From: Zygnema cylindricum
Taxonomy: Eukaryota > Streptophyta > Zygnematophyceae > Zygnematales > Zygnemataceae
NCBI GenBank assembly: GCA_037447655.1
Contig: JBBHKE010001656.1
Coordinates: forward strand, 1-64,000
DNA: 64,000 nt
Direction: 5' to 3'
Positions 10,495 to 21,330 of this stretch are shown one piece after another (within the stretch, counting starts at the first letter, position 1; each line of letters opens with the position of its first letter). Under the pieces are notes generated by a model that was not told the DNA's origin, searched no databases, and saw only the letters and a program-made list of their open reading frames with translations. Both the position numbers and the translations under genes were made by a program.

Positions 10495-10909
10495 GGTCAC
10501 GGGCCCTCCCTCACGGATCGCGGTGTTTAATGGGTAGAAGCATCTTTATTGGGCGGATTTGACTAAGTCTTACTTGAAACAAGTGAAATTATATGATGTG
10601 ATTTCTGGTATCCTTCCAGATACGGATCCGGATTTTGGAAAGAAAAATGAAGATGCATTGCATATTCTGAAGTTACTTTTGTCAGAGGATCTTATCATGA
10701 CATTTATCAATATCTCTACGACATCTGAAATATGGAAGGTTTTGAGTGAATCTTTTGTCTTAGCTAGTGAGCAGAATGAGGTTGTAACTGCTAGAAAACT
10801 TTGGGACTATAAGTATACAGGGGGTGACATGAACTCATATTGTAATGGCTTGAAGCTTCTATTATTGGAAAAATACCTGTTGTTGGGGGAGTTTTCCTCC
10901 TTATCATAA
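10436..10909 (+). CDS. Family 3 Gag N-terminal region, starting in the LTR
   Basis: ATG 10436 in U5 begins MAPTGASSSSSLAPT, reads through the LTR/primer-site junction (NQQVTGPPSRIAVFNG), then a capsid-like region (WADLTKSYLKQVKLYDVI, IWKVLSESF, LWDYKYTGGDMNSYC). TAG at 10535 stands where Family 1 copies have CAA (FNGQK). If it is read as glutamine the frame is continuous to about 10905, where a frameshift moves it to the next frame (ILMRGLPTEYTG). Gag forms the cytoplasmic virus-like particle. Confidence 0.7.
10495..10509 (+). other. Degraded primer binding site (half-tRNA type)
   Basis: GGTCACGGGCCCTCC follows the LTR directly. It differs at two positions from GGTTATGGGCCC, the complement of the plant-type initiator tRNA-Met anticodon arm. 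Confidence 0.6.
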
Positions 10910-10913
10910 AGCC

Positions 10914-11760
10914 ATGATTCTAATGAGAGGGCTTCCTACTGAATATACAGGAGAAGCGAAGCAGCTTAGAAGGTTAAAAAAGAGTAAATGGAATATAGCT
11001 GTAGCTCAGGCTTATATCTTCGACGAAGAGGCAACTCAGATTGCATTAAATGGTGGTCAATCAGTGGTAGCTTACAATGCAAAGACATATAAGCCGGCTG
11101 GTTTTTTTGGAAATAGAAAATTTTCCCCGAATCCAAATTATAGGCAATATGATAGGTGTGTCTATTGCTTTGGTCAAGGTCATGTTTTTCGGCAGTGTCC
11201 GGCATTTATAAAAGCGTGTGAAACAGGAATTCATCATACGGATAGAGTGTGCGGTCAGTGGAATCACCATCAAGAGTGGCGGCATCAAAACTACCGATTA
11301 AAAATACGGCGTTCCTTGCATATGATGAGACGTCACAAGATGAACGGCCGGAAAGAGAGAAAGATGTGATTAAATTTCCGCAATCGGATGATGATGAGTT
11401 CTTTGCTCTTTCAAAAGATCTCATGGAGGGACCTCGAGAGAACGGATGGATTATGGACCCCGGATGCTCCTCACAAATGTGCGGTAACAGAGCTTACTTC
11501 AAGACGCTTACTCCAATTCCCACTCGTCGGATTTACTACGCGGATGACAGCGGTGTGGAGGCTACGGCAAAGGGAAGCGTGGAGTTAGCATGTGACATCA
11601 ATGGTTAGATTGTAAAGAGAACCTTGCATGATGTTCTCTATATCCCAAAGTTTACAAAGAACTTGTTTTCCACTTCGGTGGCGGAAATGAAAGGTTTTCA
11701 AATTTTACAAAAGAATGGAAAAAAGGTAGTAAGCAAAGATGGGAAGGTAGCTTTGGTAGG
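10914..11760 (+). pseudogene. Family 3 gag zinc knuckle and protease
   Basis: A CCHC knuckle (CVYCFGQGHVFRQC, 11155-11200) follows an RKFSPNPNYRQ linker. A protease-type motif (GWIMDPGCSSQMCGN, about 11445-11490) replaces the usual D-S/T-G with D-P-G, so protease activity is doubtful. A C-terminal protease region LHDVLYIPKFTKNLFST follows TAG 11606. Frameshifts separate the pieces. Confidence 0.75.
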
Positions 11761-12690
11761 AACTAGGCCCAAACTTGTTTTACCGGATGGACTTGGCTAA
11801 TGAAATTGAATTTGCATACTCTAGTGTCCTTCCGGAAAATGTTTTGTGGCATAAGATGCTCGGTCATGTTCATCATGAAAGACTTGATAAAATGGTGAAA
11901 CAAAATATGATAGATGGTGTTAAATTAGGACAGACAGATTCTCATGTATGCGATGGATGTGCCTTGGGAAAGCTTCATAAGCTGCCCCTCCCTCAAACAG
12001 TAGATAACCGAGCCACAGACTTGCTGCAAATTATTCATTCGGATGTATGGGGACCGTCAAAAGTTCTTCCCTTAGTGGCAGCCGGTTTTTGGTAACTTTT
12101 ACAGACAATTTCTCAAGATACAGCAGGGTTTACTTTATGAAAGAAAAGAGTGAAGTGCTCACTCACTTCAAACATTTTCGGGTATAGGCCGAAAAGCTTC
12201 AAGGAAACCGGTTCTTTCACTTCAACACGACAACGAAGGAGAATATGTTTCTCATGCATTCTCTGAATATTTAAAAGACAATGGTATTTCTCGGCAATTT
12301 ACAGTTCCTTATACTCCGAAACAGAATGGAGTATCCGAAAGACTCAACCGACCTCTAACGGAAAGTGCAAAATCAATGATGCTAGATAAAGAAATAGATT
12401 TCAAATTTTGGGGTGAGGCTTTTTCTTGTGCGTCGTATATTAGGAATAGAATAGAGACTAGAGCAGTAAAAGGGAAAACACCATATGAAGTATGGACAGG
12501 AAGAAAACCAAATGTTAGTCACTTTCGGGTTTTTGGGAGTAAATGTTTTATTTTGGATAATCTCCCTATTTCCAAACTTAGTCCGAAATCGATTCCCGGA
12601 ATTTTTATGGGATATGATGATGAATCAATGGGCTATAGGGTATTTAATATAGATAGGAATAAGCTTCAGACTGCTAGAAATATTTAGGTT
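11761..12690 (+). pseudogene. Family 3 integrase
   Basis: The zinc-binding HHCC region is present (LWHKMLGHVHHERLDKM then CDGCALGKLHKLP). The core follows: HSDVWGPS with the first catalytic Asp, then a damaged middle section near 12090-12300, then PKQNGVSERLNR with the catalytic Glu. PYEVWTGRKPNVSHFRVFG closes the domain. One-base shifts near 12090 and 12190 break the frame. The enzyme would insert the cDNA. Confidence 0.75.
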
Positions 12691-12934
12691 AAGGAAGAAA
12701 GTCGATCGGTAGATGTTTTTGGTATGACATATTTTGAATTTTTTTCCAAAATCAAAGAATATATTATTTTTGAAAATAATCCTCTCACCTCCTCTGGTCA
12801 CTGTTTGGGCACCTCTACTGGTCCACTTGTGGAGGATACTCCTCCTCCTCCACCTCCTCCTCCTCGGTGGCAACCTACAGATCTAACAATTACGGCCTTA
12901 GATTTTCCGGAGGAAGAAGGCAAAGCAACAGGCT

Positions 12935-13078
12935 GCGAAGCTGCAAAGCTGCTCTATTTTCTGTCAACATGTTGAAACCAAGTGAAAATTGCGAATCTAC
13001 GATGTTGCAAAGCTGCGATGCTGCTGCGACGTTGCGAAGCTGCGAAGCTGCGATGGTGCGAAGCTGCGAAGCTGCTCT
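12935..13078 (+). repeat. GCTGCGAA minisatellite inside pol
   Basis: Nine-base words of the type GCTGCGAA(G/A) repeat imperfectly, encoding short SCEAA units in the variable linker between integrase and reverse transcriptase. The same position in Family 1 has a non-repetitive linker, so the array is a local expansion. Confidence 0.8.
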
Positions 13079-13735
13079 ATTCTCTACTTGCACAATGGAA
13101 CCTGTCACAACAGAGGATGCTTTTTCAGCTCCTGAAAAGGATCAATGGATCTCCGCAGTTAACGATGAAATGCAATCGATAATGGAGGCTCAAACCTAGG
13201 AGCTTGTGGAGCTTTCGCTAGATCGTATGGCCATCGGTTGTAAGTGGGTGTTTAACGTCAAGTTGAATCCGGATAACTCTATTGAAAGATGTAAAGCTAG
13301 ACTTGTTGCTAAAGGTTGTAGTCAGAAGGAGGGAATCGACTATGAAGAGACTTTCTCTCTGGTTGTCAGATTTCCAAGTGTTAGAATTTTGTTGTCATTA
13401 GCGGCCATTGAAAATATGGAATTAAATCAAATGGATGTTAAGACAGCTTTCTTGCATGGAGATCTAGAGGAAGTAATTTATATGAAGCAGCTTGAATTGT
13501 ATGAAGAGACCGGAATAGAAAATCTATTCTGTAAATTGTTGAAATCCTTGTACGGTCTAAAGCAGGCTCCACGTCAGTGGAATCTGAAACTAGATGAGTT
13601 TCTAACAGGTCTTGGATTTGTTAGGATAAGCTCAAATCACACACTTTATGTTATGAAAGGGAAAGATGGGATTATTTACATTGCTTTATATGTAGATGAT
13701 TTGTTGCTGTTAAGCAAGTCATGAAATGAGATTAA
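13079..13735 (+). pseudogene. Family 3 reverse transcriptase
   Basis: Copia RT blocks occur in order: [79 protein letters not shown] and the catalytic YVDDLLLLSKS. TAG at 13197 replaces the otherwise invariant W of TWELV; under the standard code it is nonsense, under the proposed code W to Q. The frame continues to about 13723. Confidence 0.85.
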
Positions 13736-14664
13736 AAAAATCAAGGCAGCCTTGAATTGAAGATTTAAGATGAAAGATTTAGGTGAGGCAAAGTACATTC
13801 TTAGAATTTAAGTAGAAAGGGATAGACATCGGAGAACAATCCATCTGAAGTAGCGGGAAACAATAGGCAATGTGCTTGAAAAGTTTGGCATGGCAGAGGC
13901 AAAGGGAAGTGCCACTCCCATGGAATTTAAGCAAAGAGTGGAAGGCATGGAGACCAATGAGGGAGTCATCTTTGATGACATCTTCAATTCAGGGGAGGCA
14001 AATTTTTTGGCCACCATTCCTTACCGACAGATTGTTGGGAGCCTCATCTACTTCATGAAGTGCACGAGGCCGGATATTACGGCAACAGTTGGTGTGTTGA
14101 GTCGGAGTTTACAGAATCCGAGGAAATCAGATTGGGAGGCAGCAAAGAGGGTTCTTCGATACCTTACAGGGACACGCAATCTTCGACTTACTCTCGATGG
14201 AGATGAAGTCAAAATTCAGACATGGAGAGATGCTAGCTACGGAGACATGCCAAGTCGCCGTCTCACAACCAGATTCATTTTGAAGTGGAACATGTTGTTG
14301 GAGCAGTAAGCTTCAAAAGGTAACAACTCAATCTACAATGGAGGCTGAATATATGGCAGCAAGCTCAACTGTTAAGGAGTTACTATGGGTAAAGTCTCTC
14401 CTTCAAGAAATTCATTTTATGCAATCCGAACCTCAAACAGTGTGGTGTGACAACCAGGCAGCTATTGCGATTCCATCCAACCCGAGTCATCACTGCAAAA
14501 GCAAGCACATTGACATCAAGCTACATTTTGTAAGAGAGAAGGTGATGAATAGAATTTTAAAACTCAGTTATCTTCCAGATGGGAAGATGGTAGCAGATAT
14601 GATGACTAACCTGTTACAGCCACCTAAGTTGAATTTTTGTAGAGAGGAATGTGGACTCAAGTGA
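13736..14664 (+). pseudogene. Family 3 RT connection and RNase H
   Basis: After a damaged connection (TGA at 13757, TAA 13809 and TAG 13851 at glutamine positions of GIQVERD and LTQKE) the frame recovers with IGNVLEKFGMAEAK, GSLIYFMKCTRPDITATVGV and RVLRYLTGT. RNase H follows (TWRDASYGDMPSRR, MEAEYMAAS, VWCDNQAAIAIPSNP, VREKV, DGKMVADMM). It ends ECGLK with TGA at 14662-14664. Confidence 0.85.
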
Positions 14665-14691
14665 CAGAGAGAGTCTAAAGGTTTAGGGGAG

Positions 14692-15685
14692 TGTTGTTTT
14701 GGAAACCTTGAGTCCTCTCTATATCTCGTTGCTTTTATGCCATGCTGCGCTAAGTTTAACATCGCAGCAGGAAACCTTGAGCATTACACTTGTTGTAATA
14801 CTGCGATGCTACGCTGATGTGACATCGCAGCTGCGCTGCTCTAATATCATAGCTGCGTTGACGGTCATAGCAGTCATAGCAGGGTCATAGCAGCAATAGC
14901 AGTCTGCGCAAAAAAGCAGTTCCGAATATTAGTCAGTTTGTGTTAATATGAATTGACGAGGACATGATTTAGTGAGTATGTAACTCCAAAGGAAGTACAC
15001 GAATTCGGTGCACTTCAAGCACACGTGTCGGTCCGTGAGAAAGTGAAGTTTGGTTTTTCCAGAAGAAGAAGTACAAGTTCGACTGAGGACCGAAGTTACA
15101 TGTGGGGGTTCATCTTTAGTGATGAAAGAATACACGGACGGCGGACGGAGTCCGCCGTCATTTTTCGAAGAGAACTCTTGATTGCGCCGTCATTTCGGCA
15201 GACGAACTTTGACCGCGCACTATTTTATTTTAGCGGCTGTCTGAATCCTGATCGTTCTAAATATTTTATGTATGGCTGACGGTGAGGTTTTGTTTAATGA
15301 AGATTAGTGTACCAATTCACCATGGTAATTATGGTACGACGTGTTTAGCTGTAGGTTCACTTGTATATGTATGACTTAGATTATTTTAGGAAGTAGGATT
15401 GTTGTGTAGAAAACTGCCAAGCAGTTTTTGGGTGTTTTTGAATTGAATGATCATTGTGATCTGTAATAAAGCCATGTCAAATTCTGCATGTGTTTTCTTT
15501 GGTGTGTATTCTACATTGTGGCAAATTTTCAGACCTAGTGTGTGTCTGGTTTGCTTGGGGCTTCATTGTGAATCTGGTCTTTTTGTGGTATTTCGTGAGA
15601 GTTTCCTCTTTGCATAACTGATTGTTATGGCAACTGCTGGTGCTTCTTTATCTTCTTGAGTGGCACCAGGTGCCTCAAATCAACA
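14692..15685 (+). repeat. Family 3 3' LTR
   Basis: It starts TGTTGTTTTGGAAACC after the polypurine tract AAGGTTTAGGGGAG and ends CTCAAATCAACA, 994 bp. It is collinear with 9525-10494, including the GCAGCTGCG cluster (14745-14910) and CACACGTGTCGGTCC (15021). The U5 copy of the gag start has a TGA. Confidence 0.85.
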
Positions 15686-16320
15686 AGTATCGTCCATTGA
15701 TTGGACGATTGCCTCTTCGAGACTCGGCCTCTTGCTCTCCGGAATTCTCGCTTCCCAATGTTACTTTGCCACGTAGCGACAAGTCATGTCACGCACGCAA
15801 ACCGCCAAAGAGACTATTTAATGATGTTGGCGATGATGCGTGCCATCGGATCCAAATCGGATTTGATTGCTAGCTGTTGAAAATCGATGTCTTGTAAATT
15901 TGTTACGTGCAGTTTCATGTTCGCACTGTAATTGAGTTTTTTTTTATGTTCATTATCTCTAATTGCGTTAATCGGATTAGTGAACTCTGACATATTTAAA
16001 AACTAATAAAACCTAATGTACTCTAACGGACTTTAACAATAGACTGACAAAGGCTGATGGCAACGCCTCGCTCTATTGGTCGGAGGTTCGTGTCTTGTCA
16101 GACTGAACCTTTTTGTTAGAAGTGACTTATGTCACTTCTTTTGACCTTTCTAAGGAGCCAAGGCAGCCATGGCTCCACCTCCCTCACTTTTTTTCAATGA
16201 CTACAACTAGTATGGGGGATAGAGGGAAGAGGAAGAGGCAGACTGCCTACGTTTTTCTTTTCAATTTTTACTAAGCTATTCAAACTTAGAAAATACTTCA
16301 TAAATCTAGTAATTTCAACA
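15686..16320 (-). repeat. Family 2 LTR, minus, part 2
   Basis: It continues the reversed LTR from 9146-9524: CCGGAATTCTCGCTTCCC, CCACGTAGCGAC, CCAAGGCAGCCATGGC, ending AATTTCAACA. On the plus strand 16041-16105 it holds the family's tRNA-like segment (GGAGGTTCGTGTC as B box, ACAAAGGCTGATGGC upstream). CTGACAA and TTGTCAG form a perfect inverted pair around it. Confidence 0.8.
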
Positions 16321-16333
16321 CTCCCTTTATTTT

Positions 16334-17290
16334 CTAGTCAAATTTAAACTTTTCTTTTAGTCCACACTTCTCTCTACAATATTTCAATTTGGGTGATAAT
16401 ACAGGTTTAGTTATCATATCAACAATCATTTCTCCATCTAGTTTATATACAAGATTCACTATTTTGTATTCAACATTTTCCCTCAAAAAACTCAGCCTTA
16501 TGTCCATGTGTTTAGCTTGGAGATGATATTTTAGATTGGCTGAAATTTCAATTGCAGCCTGATTATCACATAAGACTTCATGCACCCTTTTCTTTATGTA
16601 CCCTAATTCTTGTAGCAAAGACTTTACCCATATCAATTCTTTCACAGTACAACAAAAGGCCATGTACTCAGCCTCCATAGTGGACTTAAGAACCACCTTC
16701 TGTTGCTTGCTACTCCAACAGCAAGCACTTTCCCCCACATATAATACATACCCAGAAGTGCATTTTCTCATAGGTGCATCTCTATAACTGGCATCACTCT
16801 AAGTGGTGATGTCAGTGTGCTCCCCTTCCAAATGCACCCATTATTCCATTGTTCCAACCACATATCTCATGACTCTCTTGGCTGCCTCACAGTCTATCTT
16901 TCTATGATCAATAAGACTTCTACTGAGAACTCGAACTGCAATGCTATGTCTAGCGTAGTATAGTTCATAAAGTAGATTAAACTTCCTACGACGTGCCTGT
17001 AAGGAATAGACTTCATAAATTGTCTTTCTTCGGGACTCATCTTGTCATTTAAGATTATCACTCCTTCTCCTACACTCTAATCACTTCTTTTCTTGAAGTC
17101 CATGGGAGTGGTACAATCTTTTGCCTTTTCCATTTAGAATTTCTCGAGCATATTCCCAATAACTTCTTTTGAGTAAGTGTGATAATCCTTTTTCACCTAT
17201 CTCTTTCCATTTGTATCCCCAAGTTATATCTTGCCTATCCTAGATCCTTCTTATTAAACCTGCTTGTAACATCTTTCTTTAGTTTATTGA
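16334..17290 (-). pseudogene. Family 2 RNase H and RT connection
   Basis: RNase H motifs run from RKCTSGYVLYVGESACCW through MEAEYMAFC, LIWVKSLLQELGY, VLCDNQAAIEI and KHMDIRLSF to CREKCGLKEKF. The upstream connection is damaged but recognisable (VIGNMLEKF-x-MEKAKD). There TAA (17134-17136) stands at the glutamine encoded CAA in the copy at 34.3 kb (EKFQMDKA). A TAG follows KFD, then TGA a few codons into the LTR. Confidence 0.8.
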
Positions 17291-17308
17291 TATTTTCCAT
17301 AGATTTAC

Positions 17309-17875
17309 TTACACTAACAAATCATCCACATAAATTGCTATGAAAATAACACCATTCTCATCCTCAAACATATAAATAGAATGGTCAAAACTGATCCGGA
17401 TATATCCTAGGCTGGTGAGAAACTCATCTAGTTTCTTATTCAATTGCTTAGGTTTCTGCTTTAGTCCATGTAAGGACTTTATGAGTTTGCATACTTTGCT
17501 CTCCTCACCTTCCTCTACAAACCCTTCTCGTTGTCGCATGAAGATTTTTTCCTCTAGCTAACCATTGAGGAAGGTGGTGTTAATAACCATCTTGTGTAAC
17601 TTCATGTCTTCCGCTACCGCTAGACTACGGAGAATCCTTACTGATGGGAATCGAACCACAAGAGCAAATGTCTCCTCATAATCTATCCCCTCTTTTTGAG
17701 TCAACCCCTTTGCTACCAACCGAGCCTTATATCTTTCAATGGTATTATTTGGGTTCAGTTTCAGTTTAAACACCCATTTGCACTTGATCGGTTTTCTGTT
17801 CAGAGAGCAGTCCACTAGTTCCCAAGTATTTGCTTCCATGATGGATGTCATTTCATCATTTATGGCTCTATTCAT
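17309..17875 (-). pseudogene. Family 2 reverse transcriptase
   Basis: Blocks seen: [86 protein letters not shown] and IAIYVDDLLV. One frame break lies near 17540-17557. The catalytic YVDD is intact. Confidence 0.85.
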
Positions 17876-18430
17876 CTGTCTTTCTTTGGACTGTCTATTG
17901 CCTCTGAGTATGACTGAGGCTCATCAAGGTGAGACAACCTAGTTTCCTTGTAAGCAGCCTGTCTTTTGTGCAACCTTTTTTTGCTCATTAGTTTTCCTTC
18001 CTCTCTCTCCTCAAAGGGTGTAGGAATATGAGGAGATTTTGGTGTATCTCCCCCATCTTTTATCTCCCCTCGATCTGCAATCATGTTTTCACTAGTGTCC
18101 TTTTTAGGAAGATCTAAGTCCTCCTCACCCTCGGACTCAAAGCTGATTTTCATCTTTTTGGTGTATTTGAAAGGATCAAATGACTTCCCTTCATCCATGA
18201 AAATTAGATGCTTTACGAGAATGATATCTTGTTTAGGTAAGTCATAGACTCTATATCCTTTGACATCCTCATTATATCCCAAAAAAAGTATCCGAGTTTC
18301 TCTTTAGCATCTAGTTTCTAGTTCTTCATATCTGTGTCAAGATCGTAAACTTTACTACCGAATACTTTCAAGTGAGAAAGATTTGGTTTCCTTCCAACCC
18401 ATCTCTCATAAGGTGTCATTCCTTTTTCAT
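17876..18430 (-). pseudogene. Family 2 integrase C-terminus and linker
   Basis: It contains TPYERWVGRKPNLSHLKVFG, LDAKEKLGYF, DVKGYRVYDLPKQDIILVKH and an acidic linker. The catalytic DDE core is missing. The sequence passes from a protease-end LSNEK straight into the TPYERW region near 18430. Confidence 0.75.
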
Positions 18431-19164
18431 TACTTAGGTTAAGCCTAAACATTCCTTGGCTAACCTTATCTGCTATGAAGTATACATCATTCCCATACCT
18501 AGCTGTAAAGACTCCTTTTTTAGTGAAGGTATCAAACTCCTTATCATTTAATACAGAAGTAGAGACAAGATTTTTGCTTTGCTAAGGGATATAAAGTACA
18601 TGTGAGAAAGTGAGTATAGATGTCTTACCCTTTACTAAGACTTTTAGATCTACTGATCCAACTTGATCTGTAGTAACTACTCTCCCATCCACGTACTCTA
18701 TTTCTACACCGGGGATCTTTCTTAGCTTTGTAAAGAGGTGTTGTCACAACACATATGCATGGATGCACCTGAATTAATGATCCATCGTTGTTGTGGAGGT
18801 TCCCGAATGGCTTCAAAAGCACAATTGTGTTTTCCAGGAATCTCCATCTCCTCAGATTTTCGTCAAAAAGAAACTCTCTATCCTCCTCGTGAGAGGACTC
18901 ATCCTCCTCGATCTCCCCTTTCACTTGTGTGACCACAAGTGCCTTCTTCTTTCCCCTAGAAGAACCTCCTTCACGGTTTTCTTTGAGCCTCAGCTCCGAT
19001 CGCTTGGTGTAATCAGATATGAAGTGTCCCGACTTTTTGCAAAATGACAAAGGACCTTTGGAGGCCTCGGTCCTCCAGTTTGATCTTTCTCTCCCTTATA
19101 GTTGCCATATGGCTTCCTCGAATCCTTCCCCCACCTGTCCGTTTCAGCAGCAATAGGTTGAACG
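18431..19164 (-). pseudogene. Family 2 gag zinc knuckle and protease
   Basis: Fragments in several frames match Family 2: KDQTGGxRPPK, CHFAK (knuckle), an EEDESSHEED-type acidic linker, a protease-like segment near 18760 and DLKVLVKG. The gag N-terminus is cut by the junction at 19165. Confidence 0.65.
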
Positions 19165-20228
19165 TGTAGAAATTAATGGTAATTTTAGTATTTTCTAGGT
19201 CTAAATTGAAAAGCATAAAAAAAAGCCGATGCAGTCTGCCTCTAACTAGTCTCTTAAGCTCCCACACTTGTTGCAGTCATTGAAGGTTGAAGAGGGAGCT
19301 AGAGCCATGGCAGCCTGTGCTATCCAGAGACAGACAGGCAGTTGGATTTTAGTAGGTGTACTAAAAGGATACTTGACGTACAAAAGATTTGATCATGGTA
19401 CCTATTGTCCCTCAAGTTTGCCGATAGACCTTAGCTTTATCCTACAAGTCTAGGACCGATGCTAGAGTATATATGGTTTGACAAATATTAAAATAGTTAA
19501 ACATGAACTAATTCATTTAACGTAACCTATATACGAAATCCATGGATACTGTTTTGTAAAGTACGGAGTACGGTACAGAGTACGGTACGGTTCCGAAACG
19601 GATACCGCGCATTTTGTTTCGACAGCGAAACAAATATTGCACATGTATTTACTACAGCTACGATAGAAACCCGGTTTTCATCGGACGTTCGCAAAGGATG
19701 CCAAGATTGCGTAATAGAATTTTGGCGGTTTGCGGTCACCGCCACATCGAATGACACGTGGCACAACCACATTGGATTACGGCATCTTCGGGGATTATAG
19801 GAATGAATCTGAATATGACATCTGTAGACTTGTTGGCCATGTCGTACAATGGCTGAACAAAAAGTACACCATCACCTGTACCTTTTTGTACGACACCGTA
19901 TTATAATTGGCACCGTATTTTAGTAAATAGAGTTTTAGAGAGAGATAGGACTTAGAAGAATTTGGTAGATAGGACCCTCTCTTTGAGAGAGCTTCTGTAC
20001 TAAAGGTCAACTTTGACCCTCCATAACTTACTGCTCAGGGGAGAAAATTCAGAGATTCTTTTTGCTATAAACTCACGGGAGTCTTGCCTTTAGAAGGGTG
20101 GAGGTGGTCAGAGTTTTTATCTTCTAGGGTGGCAGTTATTTTTTCTGAAACACAAAGGGGTCAGGGTTATCATAGAGGCTTCGTGTGAGCAACTTACTCT
20201 GAGGGCCAATGGAGGTCTCAAAGTTGCA
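19165..20228 (+). repeat. Family 2 LTR (5' side)
   Basis: It starts TGTAGAAATTAATGG and ends AAAGTTGCA, directly before the primer site. It contains GGAGCTAGAGCCATGGCAGC, a degraded antisense tRNA-like segment (19385-19460), CCACATCGAATGACACGTGG and a TGTACGACA block. Confidence 0.75.
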
Positions 20229-20243
20229 AGTTATGGGCCCACC
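20229..20243 (+). other. Primer binding site, anticodon arm of initiator tRNA-Met
   Basis: AGTTATGGGCCCACC has 14 contiguous bases (GTTATGGGCCCACC) complementary to the plant-type tRNA-iMet anticodon arm GGUGGGCCCAUAAC, as I recall that tRNA. It directly adjoins the LTR end. The embedded ATG (20232) is in the gag frame (MGPPSRVPIFN). Confidence 0.75.
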
Positions 20244-21330
20244 CTCTAGGGTGCCCATCTTTAATAGAACTAACTTCATATACTGGGAAAGTATCATGAC
20301 ATGAGCTCAATGTGAGAAAGGGTTTTGGGGAATAGTGAGTGGACGGTTGATGCGTGCATCTAGTCTAGGCATCCCTCTAGGGTTTGGAGGAAGCAAGTTC
20401 ATCAGAGATGCAGATCTATCTTCAACGAAGGAGACATAGAAAGGGGAGGTGGTCGACAAAAGAAAGGAGAAGGAAACGATCAAGGTGATAGTAACCGGTT
20501 CGGCATTCATGTCACCTATTCTAAGGAATGAGGAGAATGATACTAATACTTGAGATTACAACAATATGGCGGCAAAGCACGTCATCCTCCGCCAATCTTA
20601 CTCAAGGGTTTGAATTTCCCCATTTGCAGGTAGAGAGGGCATCTGATCTTTGGGTGGCACTCATAGAGATGTACCCAAGTGGTATGATTCATCAACAACA
20701 ATTGGCTGATCAAAAAATTAATGCGTATGTATACAAACGAGGGAAGATATTAGATTTTTGCAATAAGTTTGCTACACTTTTCATGGAACTAGAAAGTGCT
20801 GGAAAATTAGAAAGTGAAAAAGGAAATGGTTAACTGTTTGCTCATGAAGTTACCAGATGAGTTCAAAAACACAGTCAACCGTGAGGAGGACTTGCCCCAC
20901 TCGAGGTGGATATGAAATTTAATGGTAGGGATGATTCTCGTTCGGGAGAATACAATTGATATCCGAAGGGGAGGAACGAGTGAGCAAGCCTTGGTAGCTG
21001 GGACCGATTGGAGGAACAAGGATTTCCAAGAAATCCGTCCGAAATTATGGAGGAGGGGGATAGAAAAATCAGACCGCCGAGTTCGGACAAAAGGCTCACA
21101 AGGGTTTGTGTCATTTTTGTAAGAAACAAGGGCACTATATGGCGGAGTGCACTAAGTTAACCGAGTAGCGATTAAAGGAGGGGCAAACCGGTGGACCCAC
21201 GAGAGGAAAGAAAATGGCCCTTATGATACAGGTACATGATGCTGAACCTAAGGACGAGGACAATGTGCTTCTATTGGATGAGGAGTTGGAGGCAAAAACG
21301 AGGTCAAAGTTCCACAATAGTATATATGTG
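20232..21330 (+). pseudogene. Family 2 gag
   Basis: Segments match Family 2 Gag: MGPPSRVPIFNRTNFIYWES, LWVALIEMYPSGMIHQQQLA, KINAYVYKRGKILDFCNKF, LLMKLPDEFKNTVN, VGMILVRENTIDIRRGG, and the knuckle CHFCKKQGHYMAECTKL (about 21105-21165). Frameshifts and TGA (about 20916) break it. Confidence 0.75.

Larger units (their letters stand above)
9525..15685 (+). mobile_element. Family 3 Ty1/copia retrotransposon, near full length
   Basis: Two LTRs of about 970 and 994 bp (starting TGTTGTTTTGGAAACC, ending in CA) bound an inside with gag, protease, integrase, reverse transcriptase and RNase H in copia order. The primer site is degraded (GGTCACGGGCCC). No convincing target duplication remains: GGACT on the left, AGTAT on the right. 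Both flanks are halves of one inverted Family 2 LTR, so the insertion site is clear. Several frameshifts make it inactive. Confidence 0.9.
16321..19164 (-). mobile_element. Minus-strand Family 2 copia element, coding part, integrase core deleted
   Basis: Reading leftwards from 19164: gag zinc knuckle region, protease, a jump over the integrase core, integrase C-terminal part, RT, RNase H, then the polypurine tract (CTCCCTTTATTTT on the plus strand) and the LTR ending at 16320. The N-terminal gag and 5' LTR are absent, because a plus-strand Family 2 LTR abuts at 19165. Confidence 0.85.

Noticed and set aside
13197-13199. TAG at a tryptophan position as evidence against reassignment
   Set aside because: TGG to TAG is a single transition. 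In a decayed copy with frameshifts it is a missense or nonsense change under either code, so it does not discriminate.
9520-15690. A 5-bp target duplication for the Family 3 element
   Set aside because: GGACT on the left and AGTAT on the right agree at too few positions to call.
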